A stretch of DNA of 64,000 nt, taken from Eriocheir sinensis (Eukaryota > Arthropoda > Malacostraca > Decapoda > Varunidae). The stretch covers positions 9,099,138 through 9,163,137 of the forward strand of contig NC_066571.1 in NCBI RefSeq assembly GCF_024679095.1, in the 5' to 3' direction. Each line of letters begins with the position of its first letter. Position 1 is the stretch's first letter. Both the position numbers and the translations under genes were made by a program. Below the pieces are notes generated by a model. The model worked only from the letters and a program-made list of their open reading frames with translations, searched no databases and was not told the DNA's origin. Positions 1-30,374 of this stretch are shown here, one piece after another.

Positions 1-94
1 ACCTGTGAGTCAGAAACTGGAAATTACGATGTGCTGAGTGTCTGAGTACGATAATTTGATCACCCCTCACTCTACCCTCCCTCCCTCCCCACAG

Positions 95-17799
<17,705 letters not shown>

Positions 17800-17909
17800 T
17801 ATTGCCAAGTTTAGAAGTATGTATAGATGTTGGTGGGGGGGCGGTTCTTTTTTTTTTTTCATTATTGCTGTTTTATCTTTTTTTTCTCGATTGGTTGATT
17901 GAATTTTAC

Positions 17910-17944
<35 letters not shown>

Positions 17945-19855
17945 ATAATTCACCACGGCTATTTATTTCCTGATATCCTTTTTTTTCGACCTTGCTGAAT
18001 GATATTAGGTTTCTTTACTCATCTGCTTCTTATTTTCCTTGTTTTTTCAGTATTTTTTCGTTTTTTCTGCTTGCTTGCTTGCTTGTGCCTGTTTGTCTGT
18101 TCGTATGTTCTGTGTTTTGGTTCGTTCTGTTTTTCTGTCTTTTTCCCCCTCGCATGTTCACGGAAAACCGCCGAGTATAGTTTGTTTTGTTTTCGGGGTT
18201 TTTTTTAACATTTTTGCAGCAGATGTATTCGTGCCTTTGTTTTTTCGTGTCAGCACAACACTCGAGCACAAAATAAATAAATACCCATCGGAAAAAAAAG
18301 TTCCCACCACGCGCAGCAGTCAGCAAATATCCACCGCGATCATTGTTTTTTTCTACCTCGTCAAAATGCCCCAAAAATATCTGTTAAAACATTTCCACTT
18401 TCAACAGTCGGTCTCGGTGCCAGGATATCACGTCCAGCGGCACCCTCTCCCCCTCACCACACACACGCAGGCAAACCATTCCTTATTCAAGCTAAATGCG
18501 CGAATAGGCTCCTCCCCTTTTGCGCAAACGGGTATGTCATTGGCCGATCCGCACGCTAGCCACGCCCACTGCCACTTCAGGATGCTGGGAAAGGTGAAAT
18601 CCCATTGGTCACTGAAACTGGATGTGATTGGTGGATGCCTGGAAATGTAATGTTTATCAGTGGATGCGTGACTGACGTGGGTGTTGTTTATTATTAAAGT
18701 TTACTTCTTTTTGTTGTTACACTGTTCTCCTTTATAATGTAACAGTGCTGTCTTTGTGATTGTTGTTGTTGTTGCTTGTTTTCCTTGGTTTGTTTTATTT
18801 GCCGTATAAAAGAAAGATTATTTATTGATTATTTTTGTCCCCCGCGTCAGGGTGTGTCCCCCGCCGGCCGCCCCCCCGCGCAGGTGTGAGGACGCGACCC
18901 AGGTGACCACAGGTGACCCCAGACAGGCCGGGCCGAGTCACGCAGGTAAGCCAGTCACTGTGTACCACCTCCACCTCCACCTGATCCCACCACCTCCTCC
19001 TCCTCCTCCTCCTCTATTTTTTTTTTCTTCTTCTTCTTCTTCTTCTTCTTCTTCTTCTTCTTGTTCTGCTTCTTCTTCTTTTTCTTTCTTCTTTTTCTTC
19101 TTCTTTGTATTTTTGTCCTTCATTGTTGTTTTTTTTCGTTTTCTTGTAGTCGTTCTTTTTTTTTATTCTTCTGCTTCTTCTTTGCTTCATCTTCTTCCTC
19201 TTTCTCGTCCTCCTCCTCCTCCTCCTCCTCCTCCTCCTCCTCCTCTCTTGGCTTCATTTTCCTCACTCTCTCACTCCCTGTCCGCTAACTAATTCTTTAA
19301 TAATTGCGGGTCTTTGCTCGAAGCCTTGTTATATGTAAATAAATAATGATAAAAACAACAAGAACAATATAGCTACATGATTCACCTAAGTACTCTCCAT
19401 TCATCCCACACTGAACTCTCTGTATAAATAAATAAAAATCGTAAAGTATAGATTCACCCCAAAAAAATATATGACTCCGTTCAAGTATGAATTCACCCCA
19501 CGAGTCTTGTTTCTCATCATTTTGTTGTTGTTGTTGTTGTTGTTTTTCCCGCGACAGGTTGAGGAGGTGTGTCAGGGGGGCTGTGGGGGGCACGAGAGAG
19601 GGCGGTGCAGGACCTGAGGAGCTGTGAAGGTGTGTGTGTGTGTGCGTGCGTGCCCCGGCCTCACCTCCCGCCACTCACACGCCTTCCGAGACCCCACGCC
19701 TGCAGGTACTCCGACTTATCATATCTCACGCGTTTATCTTGCGTCTCAGTTCTCGCTCCCGACCCCTAGGCGCTTTCACTTGCCTCTGTGATGTGCTGGC
19801 TACGCCCTCCTCCGTGCACGCTCCATCCCTCCGCCCGTCTTGCTTCAGGGTGACC

Positions 19856-20530
19856 CATCAGCGTTATCTTGGCTACTTCCTCCTCCTCCCTCCCTCGCCA
19901 CTCCTTGAAAGACTCCCCACTTGTTTCTGGCAATATACTCACCTTGCACTCTATTCCTGAAGGCCCCCATGCACTATCAGCCATAGTTACATAATCATCT
20001 AATTCCGCAATCATTGGTTTAGGTCATCGGTTATCTTGGCTGCCCCCTTCTCCTCCTCCTCCCTCGCCTCTCCTTGAAAGACTCCCCACTTGTTTCTTGC
20101 AATACACTCGCCTTGCACTCTATTCCTGAAGGCCCCCATGCACTATCAGCCATAGTTGCATAATCATGTAATTCCGCAATCATTGGTTTAGGTCATCGGT
20201 TATCTTGGCTGCCCCCTTCTCCTCCTCCTCCCTCGCCTCTCCTTGAAAGACTCTCCTCTTGTTTCTGGTAATACACTCGCCTTGCACTCTATTCCTGAAG
20301 GCCCCCATGCACTATCAGCCATAGTTGCATAATCATCTAATTCCGCAATCATTGGTTTAGGTCATCGGTTATCTTGGCTGCCCCCTTCTCCTCCTCCTCC
20401 CTCGCCTCTTCTTGAAAGACTCCCCACTTGTTTCTGGCAATATACTCACCTTGCACTCTATTCCTGAAGCCCCCATGCACTATCAGCCATAGTTGCATAG
20501 TCATTTAATTCCACAATCATTGGTTTAGGC
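19856..20530. repeat. Tandem array, four units of about 169 bp
   Basis: Four close copies containing ggttatcttggctgccccct, cttgcactctattcctgaag and actatcagccatag. No coding capacity. Confidence 0.9.
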
Positions 20531-21226
20531 CACACAGAAGTACTGATCGAGCTTTGGCAGTCCTCAGTTGTCGTCAGCCTCATCTAGCAAATATGGACGA
20601 GACAGCCGCTTGGGTTGCCATCTCGTATAGAATTCAATGAACTCGCGTTAAAACTCCTCTCCCGTGCACTCGGCGCGGATGCTGACGGAGACGGGCGGCT
20701 GAAGATTATTGCGCAGTCTTTATCATACACTATCAGTCATGATGATGCAATCTTTCACACGAAATTACAAGTACAGATAGATAGACAGATTATGACTTAC
20801 AAGACTTCAAGGGAAAACATTAGGCTAACTTCTGAAGCCACACGTCTGCACAGAACGTCTTCCTCACATCATCCTTTCCCTCATCACTTTTTCTAACCTT
20901 CCTCAGGCCAGGCGGCGCATCACGTCCCAGCACCCCGCCGAGCACAGCCTCCCAAGCCCTCAGGGAACACGGGGCCACGCGGCTCTCAAAAACAGACCCA
21001 CGTACAGTTGCTTTCAAAACAATTGGTCCATCCGATCCTTTGTAGTTCTTGCGTGCCTGGGTAGTAAGTCCCCCTCCGTCCTATATGGTTTTGGTTCTTC
21101 TTTCTGGTTCTCATTCTTAGTTATGGTTCTATTTTTGGGTCTAGTTTAAGTTCTGGTTCCTTCCCTCACTTCCCTTTCTCCTTTACTCACCTCCCACTCT
21201 CCTCCTTCATCTCACTTGCTGCGCGA

Positions 21227-21418
21227 AGAGAGACCGCTGAGTTACAACCATACGCTGTTCATGTTAACTCGGCACATAAGCCCCGCCCCCGCCAGTCCAG
21301 CATCCACCAATAACATGCGGCCGGTGTTGGAGAGGGGGCGTGGCTTTCTCATGGACTGGCCAATGATACACACGCAACGGGGGAGGGGGAGGGGCTTAGT
21401 CGACAAGTTAACATGAAC
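21227..21418. promoter_or_regulatory. Imperfect palindrome with GC boxes and CCAAT boxes
   Basis: The outer arms catgttaactcg and caagttaacatg are inverted. Inside lie ccccgccccc, gggggcgtggc and ggggagggggaggggc (Sp1/GC-box like), plus ccaccaataac and ggccaatg (CCAAT). It may be a promoter element or a palindromic transposon relic. No transcript start can be assigned. Confidence 0.3.
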
Positions 21419-21624
21419 AAGGAATGGTTTAAATGGATTGATATATTTGTCTGCAACTGTACGTAGGTCTTGGTGCTTGAGGCCAACCCTACACCACCAC
21501 CACCATCACCTCGTCCACTTCCACCTCCGGAAGGGGAAAAAAAGTCTCCATTATCAACAGAATACCGGGATTCGCTGCTCCGCCAACTCCACTGAAGTGC
21601 CTACTGTACCGTGTATAGAAGAAT

Positions 21625-21990
21625 TGAAAGGGAGGGGAAGGGAAGGGAAAGGAAGAGTTGAAAGGGAGGGGAAGGAAAGGGAAAGGAAGAGTTGAAAGGG
21701 AGGGGAAGGGAAGGGAAAGGAAGAGTTGAAAGGGAGGGGAAGGGAAGGGAAAGGAAGAGTTGAAAGTGAGGGGAAGGGAAGGGAAGAGAAGAGTTGAAAC
21801 GGAGGGGAAGGGAAGGGAAAGGAAGAGTTGAAAGGGTGGGGAAGGGAAGGGAAAGGAAGAGTTGAAAGGGTGGGGAAGGGAAGGGAAAGGAAGAGTTGAA
21901 ACGGAGGGGAAGGGAAGGGAAAGGAAGACTTGAAAACGAGGGGAAGGGAAGGGAAAGGAAGAGTTGAAAGGGAGGGGAAGGGAATGGAAG
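21625..21990. repeat. Minisatellite, about eleven units of 34 bp
   Basis: Units of the type gaagagttgaaagggagggg plus aagggaagggaaag. Strongly strand-asymmetric purine tract. Confidence 0.92.
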
Positions 21991-22250
21991 GGACCTACTC
22001 GTGTGAGAAGGAGAGGTAAAAAGCAAAGGTCAGGTGAGGTCTATAGTGAACCCCATAGAAAGTAGTCCCCACGGAAGAGTCAGTCCGCTTGGCCGTGAGA
22101 AGTTATATAAATAGATAATCTACTTTTATACGAGTGCCTACATTATCTTAGGAGTTTGTTGCTGTTATCTATTGGTGATTTGTTTTCTTAATATATGTAT
22201 GCCTCTATTGTTCCATTTGAAGATCTTGCATTTACCGAGTCTATCTTCTT

Positions 22251-22252
<2 letters not shown>

Positions 22253-22328
<76 letters not shown>
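22253..22328. repeat. (GT)n microsatellite
   Basis: About 76 bp of GT dinucleotide. Confidence 0.97.
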
Positions 22329-22331
<3 letters not shown>

Positions 22332-22654
22332 TCTGGCTTGGCTGAAGGTGTCTGGAGAATTACTGGCCAAATTTATTCTTTTCTTTCCGCTGTCCTGTGC
22401 CTGGCCGGAGCACATCCATCATCCTTGTCTACTCTTTAGGTCAATAGGCTTATGGAGGTTATTTTTCCAGACGTTTGTTGTCCGTGTACCGCTGGTGTGT
22501 GTGTGTGGGACGTCCGTCGGTTTTGTACATACTTTTTTATACGTGAATATATGACTGAGTATGTTTGTACTTGAAATAAACAATACCTTGGGAACGGTTT
22601 ATTGTTATTCCTAGTAGTAGTAGTAGTAGTAGTAGTCCCGAAAATTGACTCCTC

Positions 22655-22790
22655 CCGAAATTGACCTCTCTTTCGGCCAACTCTTTCGATTCTTTTTATA
22701 GGAGCAGCGAGTAGCGGGCTTTTTTTTTATTATTGTTTCCTTTTTTTGTGCCCTTGAGCTGTCTCCTTTGTTGTAAAAAAAAAAAAAAGT
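22655..22790 (+). mobile_element. LINE 3' tail relic
   Basis: Matches the 3' part of the LINE at 15,880-16,405, from cgaaattgacctctctttcg through aggagcagcgagtagcgggc to a poly-A tail. Confidence 0.7.
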
Positions 22791-22978
22791 AGTAGTAGTA
22801 GTAGCAGTAGTAGTAGTAGTAGTAGTAGTAATTCTTGTTATTACAGCAGTAGTAGTGGTAATAGGATTTTTATTACCAGTAGTAGTCGCAGAAGTCTCTC
22901 CCTCTCTAATCATCTATCTATCTGTCTATTTATTCACCCTATAGTCAAACCATTTCAAATAGTCCGTTTGGGCATTCG

Positions 22979-23116
22979 ATTCCGCGGGTCCTTTCCTTCC
23001 CCTCTGCCACACAGTCCAAACATCTCTCCCTTCCTATAGGTAACATATGAGAGGAAAAATAGGTGTTGGGACTGTGTGGCAGAGCAGAGGGGAGGAAAGG
23101 TCACCCGCGGAATCGA
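22979..23116. mobile_element. Fold-back (palindromic) element
   Basis: The arm gattccgcgggtcctttcct...cacacagtcc is followed after a short loop by its complement (ggactgtgtggcagagcaga...cccgcggaatcg). A second copy is at 29,640-29,797. Confidence 0.7.
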
Positions 23117-23361
23117 ACCCGACACAGTGTTCAGACGATGACTATATGGAAACAGTTAATCAAGCTCTATACCAACCATGACTAACTGGACCTTTACCTA
23201 TATGGCGGATACCGGAGATACCCTTAAAACACTATATGGAGAATGCGTCATGTGCACAAATCAGAGAATAAAATATACATATCTTTCTCGCATATAATAG
23301 ACTGCACTCATGGCCATAGAAACGAGGCTACACTGAAGAAGAAAAGGTGTTAATAGTTGTT

Positions 23362-23520
23362 TAATCACACTATATGTAATGCCTGGGGGTTAGGATGGCA
23401 GGCTCCTCCCTTCTCCTTTATTGTATACCTGCACCGTTACCGTTACCGTTGATGAGGTTTCAGGTCCCGCTCCCCCTGCAACAATAAACTAATCAATCAA
23501 ATAAAAAATAAAATAAAAAA
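23362..23520 (+). mobile_element. Short retroposon tail, family 2
   Basis: Begins aatcacactatatgtaatgc, contains gggttaggatggcaggctcc and ends in aataaactaatcaatcaaat plus an A-rich tail. Relatives are at 48,437-48,500 and 51,966-52,095. Confidence 0.5.
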
Positions 23521-23650
23521 GATAGCTATTAAATGAGACCCGTTAAAATTGTGGAACCCGAGGAATGACGACCACCGGCCATCATCATCATCATCAGCCG
23601 CTACACGAGGACACGCGGCGCCGGGGTGGAAGCTGTCACGTTAAGTCCAC

Positions 23651-23767
23651 TATATATAACCTCCTCACACCGCCCCCCCGTGCCTGTGCCTGTGTCCCCC
23701 GTGCCCCCCGTGCCCCCGTGTCCCCTGGGTGTGAGGGTGAGGCAGTGTGACGCTCCGAGGCCGCCGG
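23651..23767 (+). promoter_or_regulatory. WARS1: Candidate TrpRS promoter and 5' UTR exon
   Basis: TATATATAA at 23,651-23,659 is followed by a GC-rich stretch and a good donor (CCGCCGG|gtgagt, exon end 23,767). The first TrpRS coding exon opens with a splice acceptor three bases before its ATG, so an upstream non-coding exon is required. This is the best candidate seen, with a start near 23,685. Other promoters are possible. Confidence 0.35.
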
Positions 23768-23959
23768 GTGAGTGTTGACCTTCCTGACCTCAATGTTGAC
23801 CTTACTTCTGCCTTGCCTTCCTCCGCTTCTTCTTTTTTGAGGTGTTTGTATCGCTCTTTAGGTCCTCTCTGGTACTTATCCACACTTATATACTTAGATA
23901 CACTTCGTACTTTTAGCTACTTAACGGCGTACACTTATATACTTAACCTTGCCCGGAGT

Positions 23960-24014
<55 letters not shown>

Positions 24015-24485
24015 GGCGCGGCTGACGCAACACAGGGCTGAAGTGGCAGACCGGTGTGTTGGGCGCCCGTGGGTGATGCAACGTCTGGTGTCCAAGACTC
24101 ATGCTAATTTTTTTTGTCTTGTGATTAGGAAGAAAGTGTGTCTCCAATGCAGACAACTATATTAGGTTAGGTTGGCTGTTGTTTGGTGACGTGCAACTGT
24201 TTACGATGAATAACATGATACACCTCACACCTTGACATTAGTTCATGGCAGGCAGCGGGTGTACGTCGGGAATTTTACCAAAAGAAATTCATTGTTTAGA
24301 ATTAATGATTCGGCATATTTTCACAGTGTTAGCCAGCTGTGCCCAAGTGCCTTTATAAAATGGATGGACTGTGGCTCATTGTACATTAGTTGGCAGTAAA
24401 GACTTGTTCTATTAACATTTCCATGTCATTACCTACCATACTACTCATGTTTTGTTTTGTTGTTTTTTGTTTTTTTCTTTTTTTC

Positions 24486-24799
24486 ATGGCCTATAGCGCC
24501 GGTAGGCTATTACATTGGGGCCTGGTGGTTGGCCCGAGCCCGCCATGGTGCAGGCAATTATTTATAGAGGCGCCATTATTATTAGCTCATGCTGCCCCCC
24601 GGAGCTCATTCTTGATTTCACTTGCGCTGCACAGCTTCTTCTAGCGTCCGGGTTGATAGGTGGTCTTCAGGACAGCATGTGGGTAGTCTTAGGCCACTCG
24701 GTGGTGACTGAAAAATCCCACGTGGTTAGCGGCAGATTCGAACCCGCATCATGGACAGCGCACAGAATGCGGGGCCGGCACGCTAACCACTCAGCCACC
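24486..24799 (-). mobile_element. tRNA-derived SINE
   Basis: On the minus strand the head reads ggtggctgagtggttagcg (pol III A box, D-arm like) and about 30 bases later gggttcgaatc (B box, T-arm like). A tRNA-unrelated body follows, ending near taatagcctaccggcgctat. The anticodon region is not tRNA-like, so this is a SINE and not a gene. Relatives of the body are at 27,333-27,445, 46,980-47,105 and 58,925-59,010. Confidence 0.72.
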
Positions 24800-25106
24800 A
24801 TCTCCCCTGTTGTCATATATGTTCTACCAGGGTGAGGTTACTTATCATAAGACAGCAGGGTAGGCCACCACAAAACCATTACTTGCCACCCAAACCTGAT
24901 GGATAGTAAACTCTCGCTGCTGAGGGTAGTGACCTGTCACCTCTAAAATACTAACCTAATATTGCAAATATTCTTGCCATCATTTTTCCAACAATTGTTC
25001 AAATTTCCCCAAAAATAGTAACTCCTAGATAACTGATCTGAATTTTTTTCTTCTGTACTTGAATAATCATTTCCCTTCCTTTCTGCCTTTCTTCCACCCT
25101 CAGAGG

Positions 25107-25352
25107 ATGCCCCTTACTGACACCGAGACAGGAGCTTTAGACCAACACTTTCTGACCTTCAGCTACGTCAGCGGCTACATAGCGAGTCAGAGCGACGCAG
25201 CACTCTACAGACTCTTTGAGGGTGCCCCACCCCCGCACCAGCTGTGCCACCTCCACCGCTGGTACACACACATACACAGCTTTGGCCCAGAGCGCTCCAA
25301 GCTTCCGGGCACCTGTACAGACAATCTTACCTTCCAAGTTAATGACAAGAAG
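25107..25352 (+). CDS. WARS1: TrpRS exon 1: GST-C/eEF1B-like domain
   Basis: Acceptor ccaccctcag ends at 25,103, then AGG and ATG. Donor GACAAGAAG|gtaagc, phase 0, 82 codons. [20 protein letters not shown] and [14 protein letters not shown] match the helical N-terminal domain of eEF1B beta and the GST-like part of CysRS. The next exon enters in phase 0, so the fusion is open. Confidence 0.72.
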
Positions 25353-28300
25353 GTAAGCAGATTAATTCTTTCCTTTTGCATAATCTTGGTTTTCACATTA
25401 AGGTTAAGAGTAGGTTGTTTGTCCTGCACAACTTTGGGCTCGAAGTTCCCAGGCACCATCGAGGACATTATCACCTTCCAGATTGATGAAGAGAAGAAAA
25501 GGTAAAATGATTTGCTCTGCGACTAGGATCTTTAGTCTTGGTTTCCACAAGAAGGATAAGAACATAAGCTTAATTTGATGTTTTTGTTTTGCTAGCATGG
25601 AGTTACTGTTAGTGATAATGAAGTTATTTAATTTACACACACAGTTTCCTATTTAAGGATTGCTAGTTTATTTGCCATACTTTATTATGTGCGGGCTTAG
25701 TGTGTTCAGTAAGATGTAGAGTTTACTTGGCCCTTTATTTGTGTGGAAGGTAAGGAGGTTGGTTCATTGCCTTCCTCATAAAAGTTATTATCATCTGTTA
25801 GTTTGGGAGTTTTCATTTGTACTATTTTATCCAGCAATGATTCATATAGTTTTATCAACCTCCTAAGTTCTGAAAGATTTCCTCCACCTCTGAGTTTTTA
25901 TTAACCCGTCCGCTGCGATTGGCACGGATTTGGCTTTCATTGGTAGCCTGGCAACATACACTCCCAAGCCTTTCTATGCCTCTGTGGTGGGTAGTGGAGT
26001 GTTTCCCATGTGGTATTGGTGTGCTGGATATTCCCTCCCAAGGTGCAGGGCTTTATATTTTTCTTCATTGAATTGTAGCAGCCTCTTTTTTATCCATTCC
26101 TGTTGCTTGGGAATGTCGTCTTGTAGGAAATCCACATCCAAGAGATTAATAATCCACAAGAGTGATGATGATAAGAGACTTTTTTTATATGGATTACAAA
26201 TTTGTGAACGCTGCAGTCTACCCCATGCCCTTATCTTGTGTATTTTTCCCACTTTATCTCTGTTGATCCCCTTCTGTCATCAGTTTACTTAGAAACATTT
26301 CACATTATTACATCAGCCACACCTTTATTCAGTCTTGTATGACCTTCACCTGGGGCTTCCTCAGTGCTGGAGCTATACCAGGGGAAGAGAGTCTGGTGCT
26401 TTGGTTTGTCAGGGAGCAGACTGACACATAGTAAGGAAAGTAAGGAGAGGTACAAAAGCCCTAATTTGTTTAACCCGGTAGCAGCGACGGGCCAAATTTG
26501 TGCCATGATTTAAGCCCCCCAAAATAGATGATACATAATCTGATCACAAATGCTTTGATATATATTATGAAATGGTTTGTGTGAGGGGTGATTTTTTCTC
26601 ATTTTTCTCGCTTGGAGGGACCATTAAGAAACATGATCCCCGCTGCTACCGGGTTAAAGAAGTTTCTCCTGTTTTTTTCTGGCTAGAACTTCCACCCATC
26701 ACATGAAAAGAATAACCTGAGGCTGACCAAGATGGAGATGATGACTAGTCTTTCTCTGGCAGATAACCATCATGGTGAATAACAGTGTAGAGACAGAGGG
26801 GCAGGGCGAGGCTGGGCAACCGGAACAGCCACCGCCGCCGCCACCAGAAGAGGACATTGTCACCCCACACACCGTCTTGGCCTCCAGCAACAAGGGGATC
26901 GACTATGACAAGCTGGTCGGTAAGGAAAAACTTTTATAATGTTGACTGTTTGTGCATGGCTCCACTGAAGGAAGCTGATCACAAGCTGGTCAGGAAAGAG
27001 AAACTTTTGTGTAAATCATGCAGTAAACCATTGGTCAAGTATATATGTGTGACAAAAAGTTATATACTGGAGGACATGTTTGTTATTGAGAAAGTTATCT
27101 GCATTTTTCAGTCAAAGCAACTTACCATTGGACAGTTGCTGGAAGGAAGTTTTAGTTATGTGTGTGGGTGTGAGAGCATTTTGCATTTTTTTATCAACAG
27201 TAAACATAGATTTTGTGTCAATCAGGTACTCCATTATTGTGAAGGAATTTTGCTGTGATGCCAAAGTATGCTAGGCTGTTTTTAGTTAGTAGAAGAATAC
27301 TTTTCTCTTGTCAAAGGCAGTGTATGTTTAGATAGTAGTGGTAACCACTATAAACACTCGCCTGCGCCAGAACGGGCTGGGCCGACCATCAGGACCCACC
27401 GGGAAGAAGCCTACCGGCGCTATAGGCCGCGACGTAAAAAAAAAAAAAAAAAAAAAAACCTACATGGCATTATTGGGTCGGTTTGTTTTGTTATTGTCTA
27501 AAGACTGTCATCGTCAATGTTTTGCTCACTTGACGTTAAGTCATGTCATCCTTCCCTCCCCCAGACAGGTTTGGGTCGTCACGCATCGACCAGCCACTCC
27601 TGGAGAGATTTGAGAAACTCACCGGCCAGAAGCCTCACCGCTTCCTCCGCCGAAACATATTCTTCTCACACCGGGACATGCACAGGTCAGGCGGCCACTG
27701 CTTCACAACCCACAGCCAGCATGGACATAAACCAAAGAAAGATCTATCATGACTGTCATTCACTAAAGGCTTGTAATGCATTCAGTTGCAAGGCAGTGCA
27801 GATTGATATGTCAGCATTCATATTCATAACCCTGATAATACTTCTCATCATCAGGGACGGGATTTTTTACAAAGACGGCTCAAGGACCTCAGCTAATAGG
27901 GGCCATGTGAGAAGGAGAATAATGTTATAAAGTTGTAGGTAGCTCACTGACATATATCAAACGTACACGTAGTTGGGTGTTGTAAGAAATAATTTGTTAT
28001 AAAATTTTCGCGTGCAGAGTTCCGTGGGTGAGGGATGATTTGTACCACTTTTTAATTTTCTCATTTACAGCCTTTTACTTCGGTAATTTCTTTTCACAGG
28101 ATACTGGATGCTGTGGAGAAAGGCAAGAAGTTTTACCTGTACACTGGGCGGGGACCTTCTTCCAGCGCCATGCACGTGGGCCACCTCATCCCCTTCATCA
28201 TGACCAAGTGAGTGTTAGGGCCGGCCTCCAAATGGCCAAACTGCACTATTGTCTGTCATGAAGCTGGCTTTAACGGGGCTCTATTTTTCCTGTTTATACA

Positions 28301-30291
28301 TCCAGTCCATCGGTATTCTATGATTGCATTCTAGCACTGGGCAAAGTTTGTGATAAATCATTAATTTGAAATTGTAATAGTTTGAACTGCTTGAATTTCC
28401 TGTGTTAGTATTATTAAGTAATTTTTAAGGGATTAAGAAGGAGTGGAGAGTAAAGAAAGGAAATGTAAAAGCTATAGAGGAATGCAGAATTAGACTCTAT
28501 CCCTTCATGCTCTAATCCTCATACTTATGCAACCTCCCTTTTCATGCTCCTGAGTGAGAGGTGTGAATAGAGGTTCACCATTATACTTGAGTGGGAGGTG
28601 TGAGAGGAAAAGAGGCAGCCTTGTCATAACTGAGTGGGAGAGGGATAGAGGCAACTTTTTCATAGCTGAGTGGGAGATTTGGGAGGAGTATAGGTTCATC
28701 TGGATAGCTGAGTGAGAGAGATAATTAACTGGAGATAAAGTTGTGAATGAAAATATCAACCCATATCCTTCCCCAAACTTGCTGTGATTCTTTCCATGTG
28801 GTAAGTCTTCTCCCCTGACAGTTCCTCCCCATCTAGCCTCACCCCTTTCCTCTGCCTCCGCTCTCCCCCTTCCCCTCAAGACATGCCATGCCGGAAGGTG
28901 TTATTCATTCATGATTTTCGAGTAAGGTGGAAAAGATGTTTTTGTCCACATTTCTATAGCCGGAGTGAGAGGTGAGGGTGAGACATTGGGGAGAGCTATT
29001 GGGGTGGATGTGCCGGGTCAGCTCCCACCAGGCAGACCAAAGAAGACATAAAAGGCAGTGTGTTGAAGAGGATTTGGCAGCATTGAGCATTGGGGAGGCT
29101 GAGGCAATGTACAGAATTAGTGGGAACGGTGTCGTTGACCGTCAAGTATGGGAAAACCTGACGTTAAAAGGGAGATGTGAGAGGCTGGGGGGTGACAGCT
29201 GCATCCTTCCTCTCACAGGTGGCTGCAGGACGTGTTTGATGTGCCTTTGGTGATCCAGCTGACAGACGACGAGAAGTACCTGTGGCAGAAGGATGCGACC
29301 AAGAAGGACAACTCCCTGGAGCACTACCACAGCCTGGCCATCGAGAACGCCAAGGACATCGTCGCCCTCGGGTTTGACGTCAACAAGACCTTCATCTTCA
29401 GCGACCTGGACTTTGTTGGAGGAGACTTTTATACGTGAGTGTCTTTTGTTTCTTCCTTCCAAACACTTTAACTTTTATCTTGAGTGTAGTACCAAGACAT
29501 TTCTGAAATTAAGTTAGGTCGTCATTCTTTTGGCATGTTATACTTGTCTGAGCAGAGTGTTGCAGGGGTTCTATATTTTATTTAGTCCTTTGTCTTCTCT
29601 TATAGTCTTCCATATGTGTCAAGGCTGGTCTGGTGTAGGCTCCCGCAGGTCCTTTCCTCCCCTCTGCTCTGCCACACAGTCCCAACACCTATCCCTTCCT
29701 CTCATATGTAAGCTATAGGTAACATTTGAGAGGAAAAAATAGGTGTTGGGACTGTGTGGCAGAGCAGAGGGGAGAAATGGACCCCCGGGAGCCAACACCA
29801 AAACAGACTCAACAATTTGGCTTTCACTATAGTTCTTTACCGTAAACGATAAAACAAGCCCCTAGTTGTTACCTTTATTTGACTGACCTTGAGCATGATG
29901 TCACATAAATACAAAAAATTGCAGTTATGTGTCAGCTGCATCATTTTCAAACCATTGTTAGCTTTGTGGCTTTTCTTTCAAACCCAACCTCTTAAAGGTG
30001 TTGTTCTTATCACAGAAATGTTCTGAAGGTGCAGAAGCATGTCACCTTCAACCAAGTGAAGGGAATCTTTGGGTTTGATGAGTCCAGCAGTATTGGAATG
30101 ATCATGTTCCCTGCCATCCAGGCCGCCCCAAGCTTCTCCTCCAGCTTCCCCCTCATCTTTGGGGGTAAGAAGGATGTGCCCTGCCTCATCCCCTGTGCTA
30201 TTGACCAGGTAACCTCTGAAGCTGCCTTGTGCCTTGTGCTCAAAAGTAATCTATTTGTTTAGGTCTATAATACAATAAATATATATATCTT

Positions 30292-30374
<83 letters not shown>

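Larger units (their letters stand above)
17800..23640. other. Intergenic region between the Sidestep-like and TrpRS genes
   Basis: No convincing gene. AATAAA at about 18,268-18,277 could serve the Sidestep-like transcript. A short segment with exon-like borders (about 18,882-18,945, between a cgcag and a gtaagc) might be an alternative 3' exon but gives no conserved peptide. Other contents: CTC/TTC repeats, a 169-bp array (19,856-20,530), a 34-bp array (21,625-21,990), a palindromic GC-box segment (21,227-21,418), (GT)n, a LINE tail, a fold-back element and a retroposon tail. Confidence 0.6.

Noticed and set aside
18882..18945. Exon-like piece after the Sidestep tail
   Set aside because: In-phase joining gives an immediate stop and no conserved peptide; may be UTR.
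24722..24799. Apparent tRNA gene (A and B boxes, minus strand)
   Set aside because: The anticodon arm does not fold as a tRNA and the sequence runs into a SINE body.
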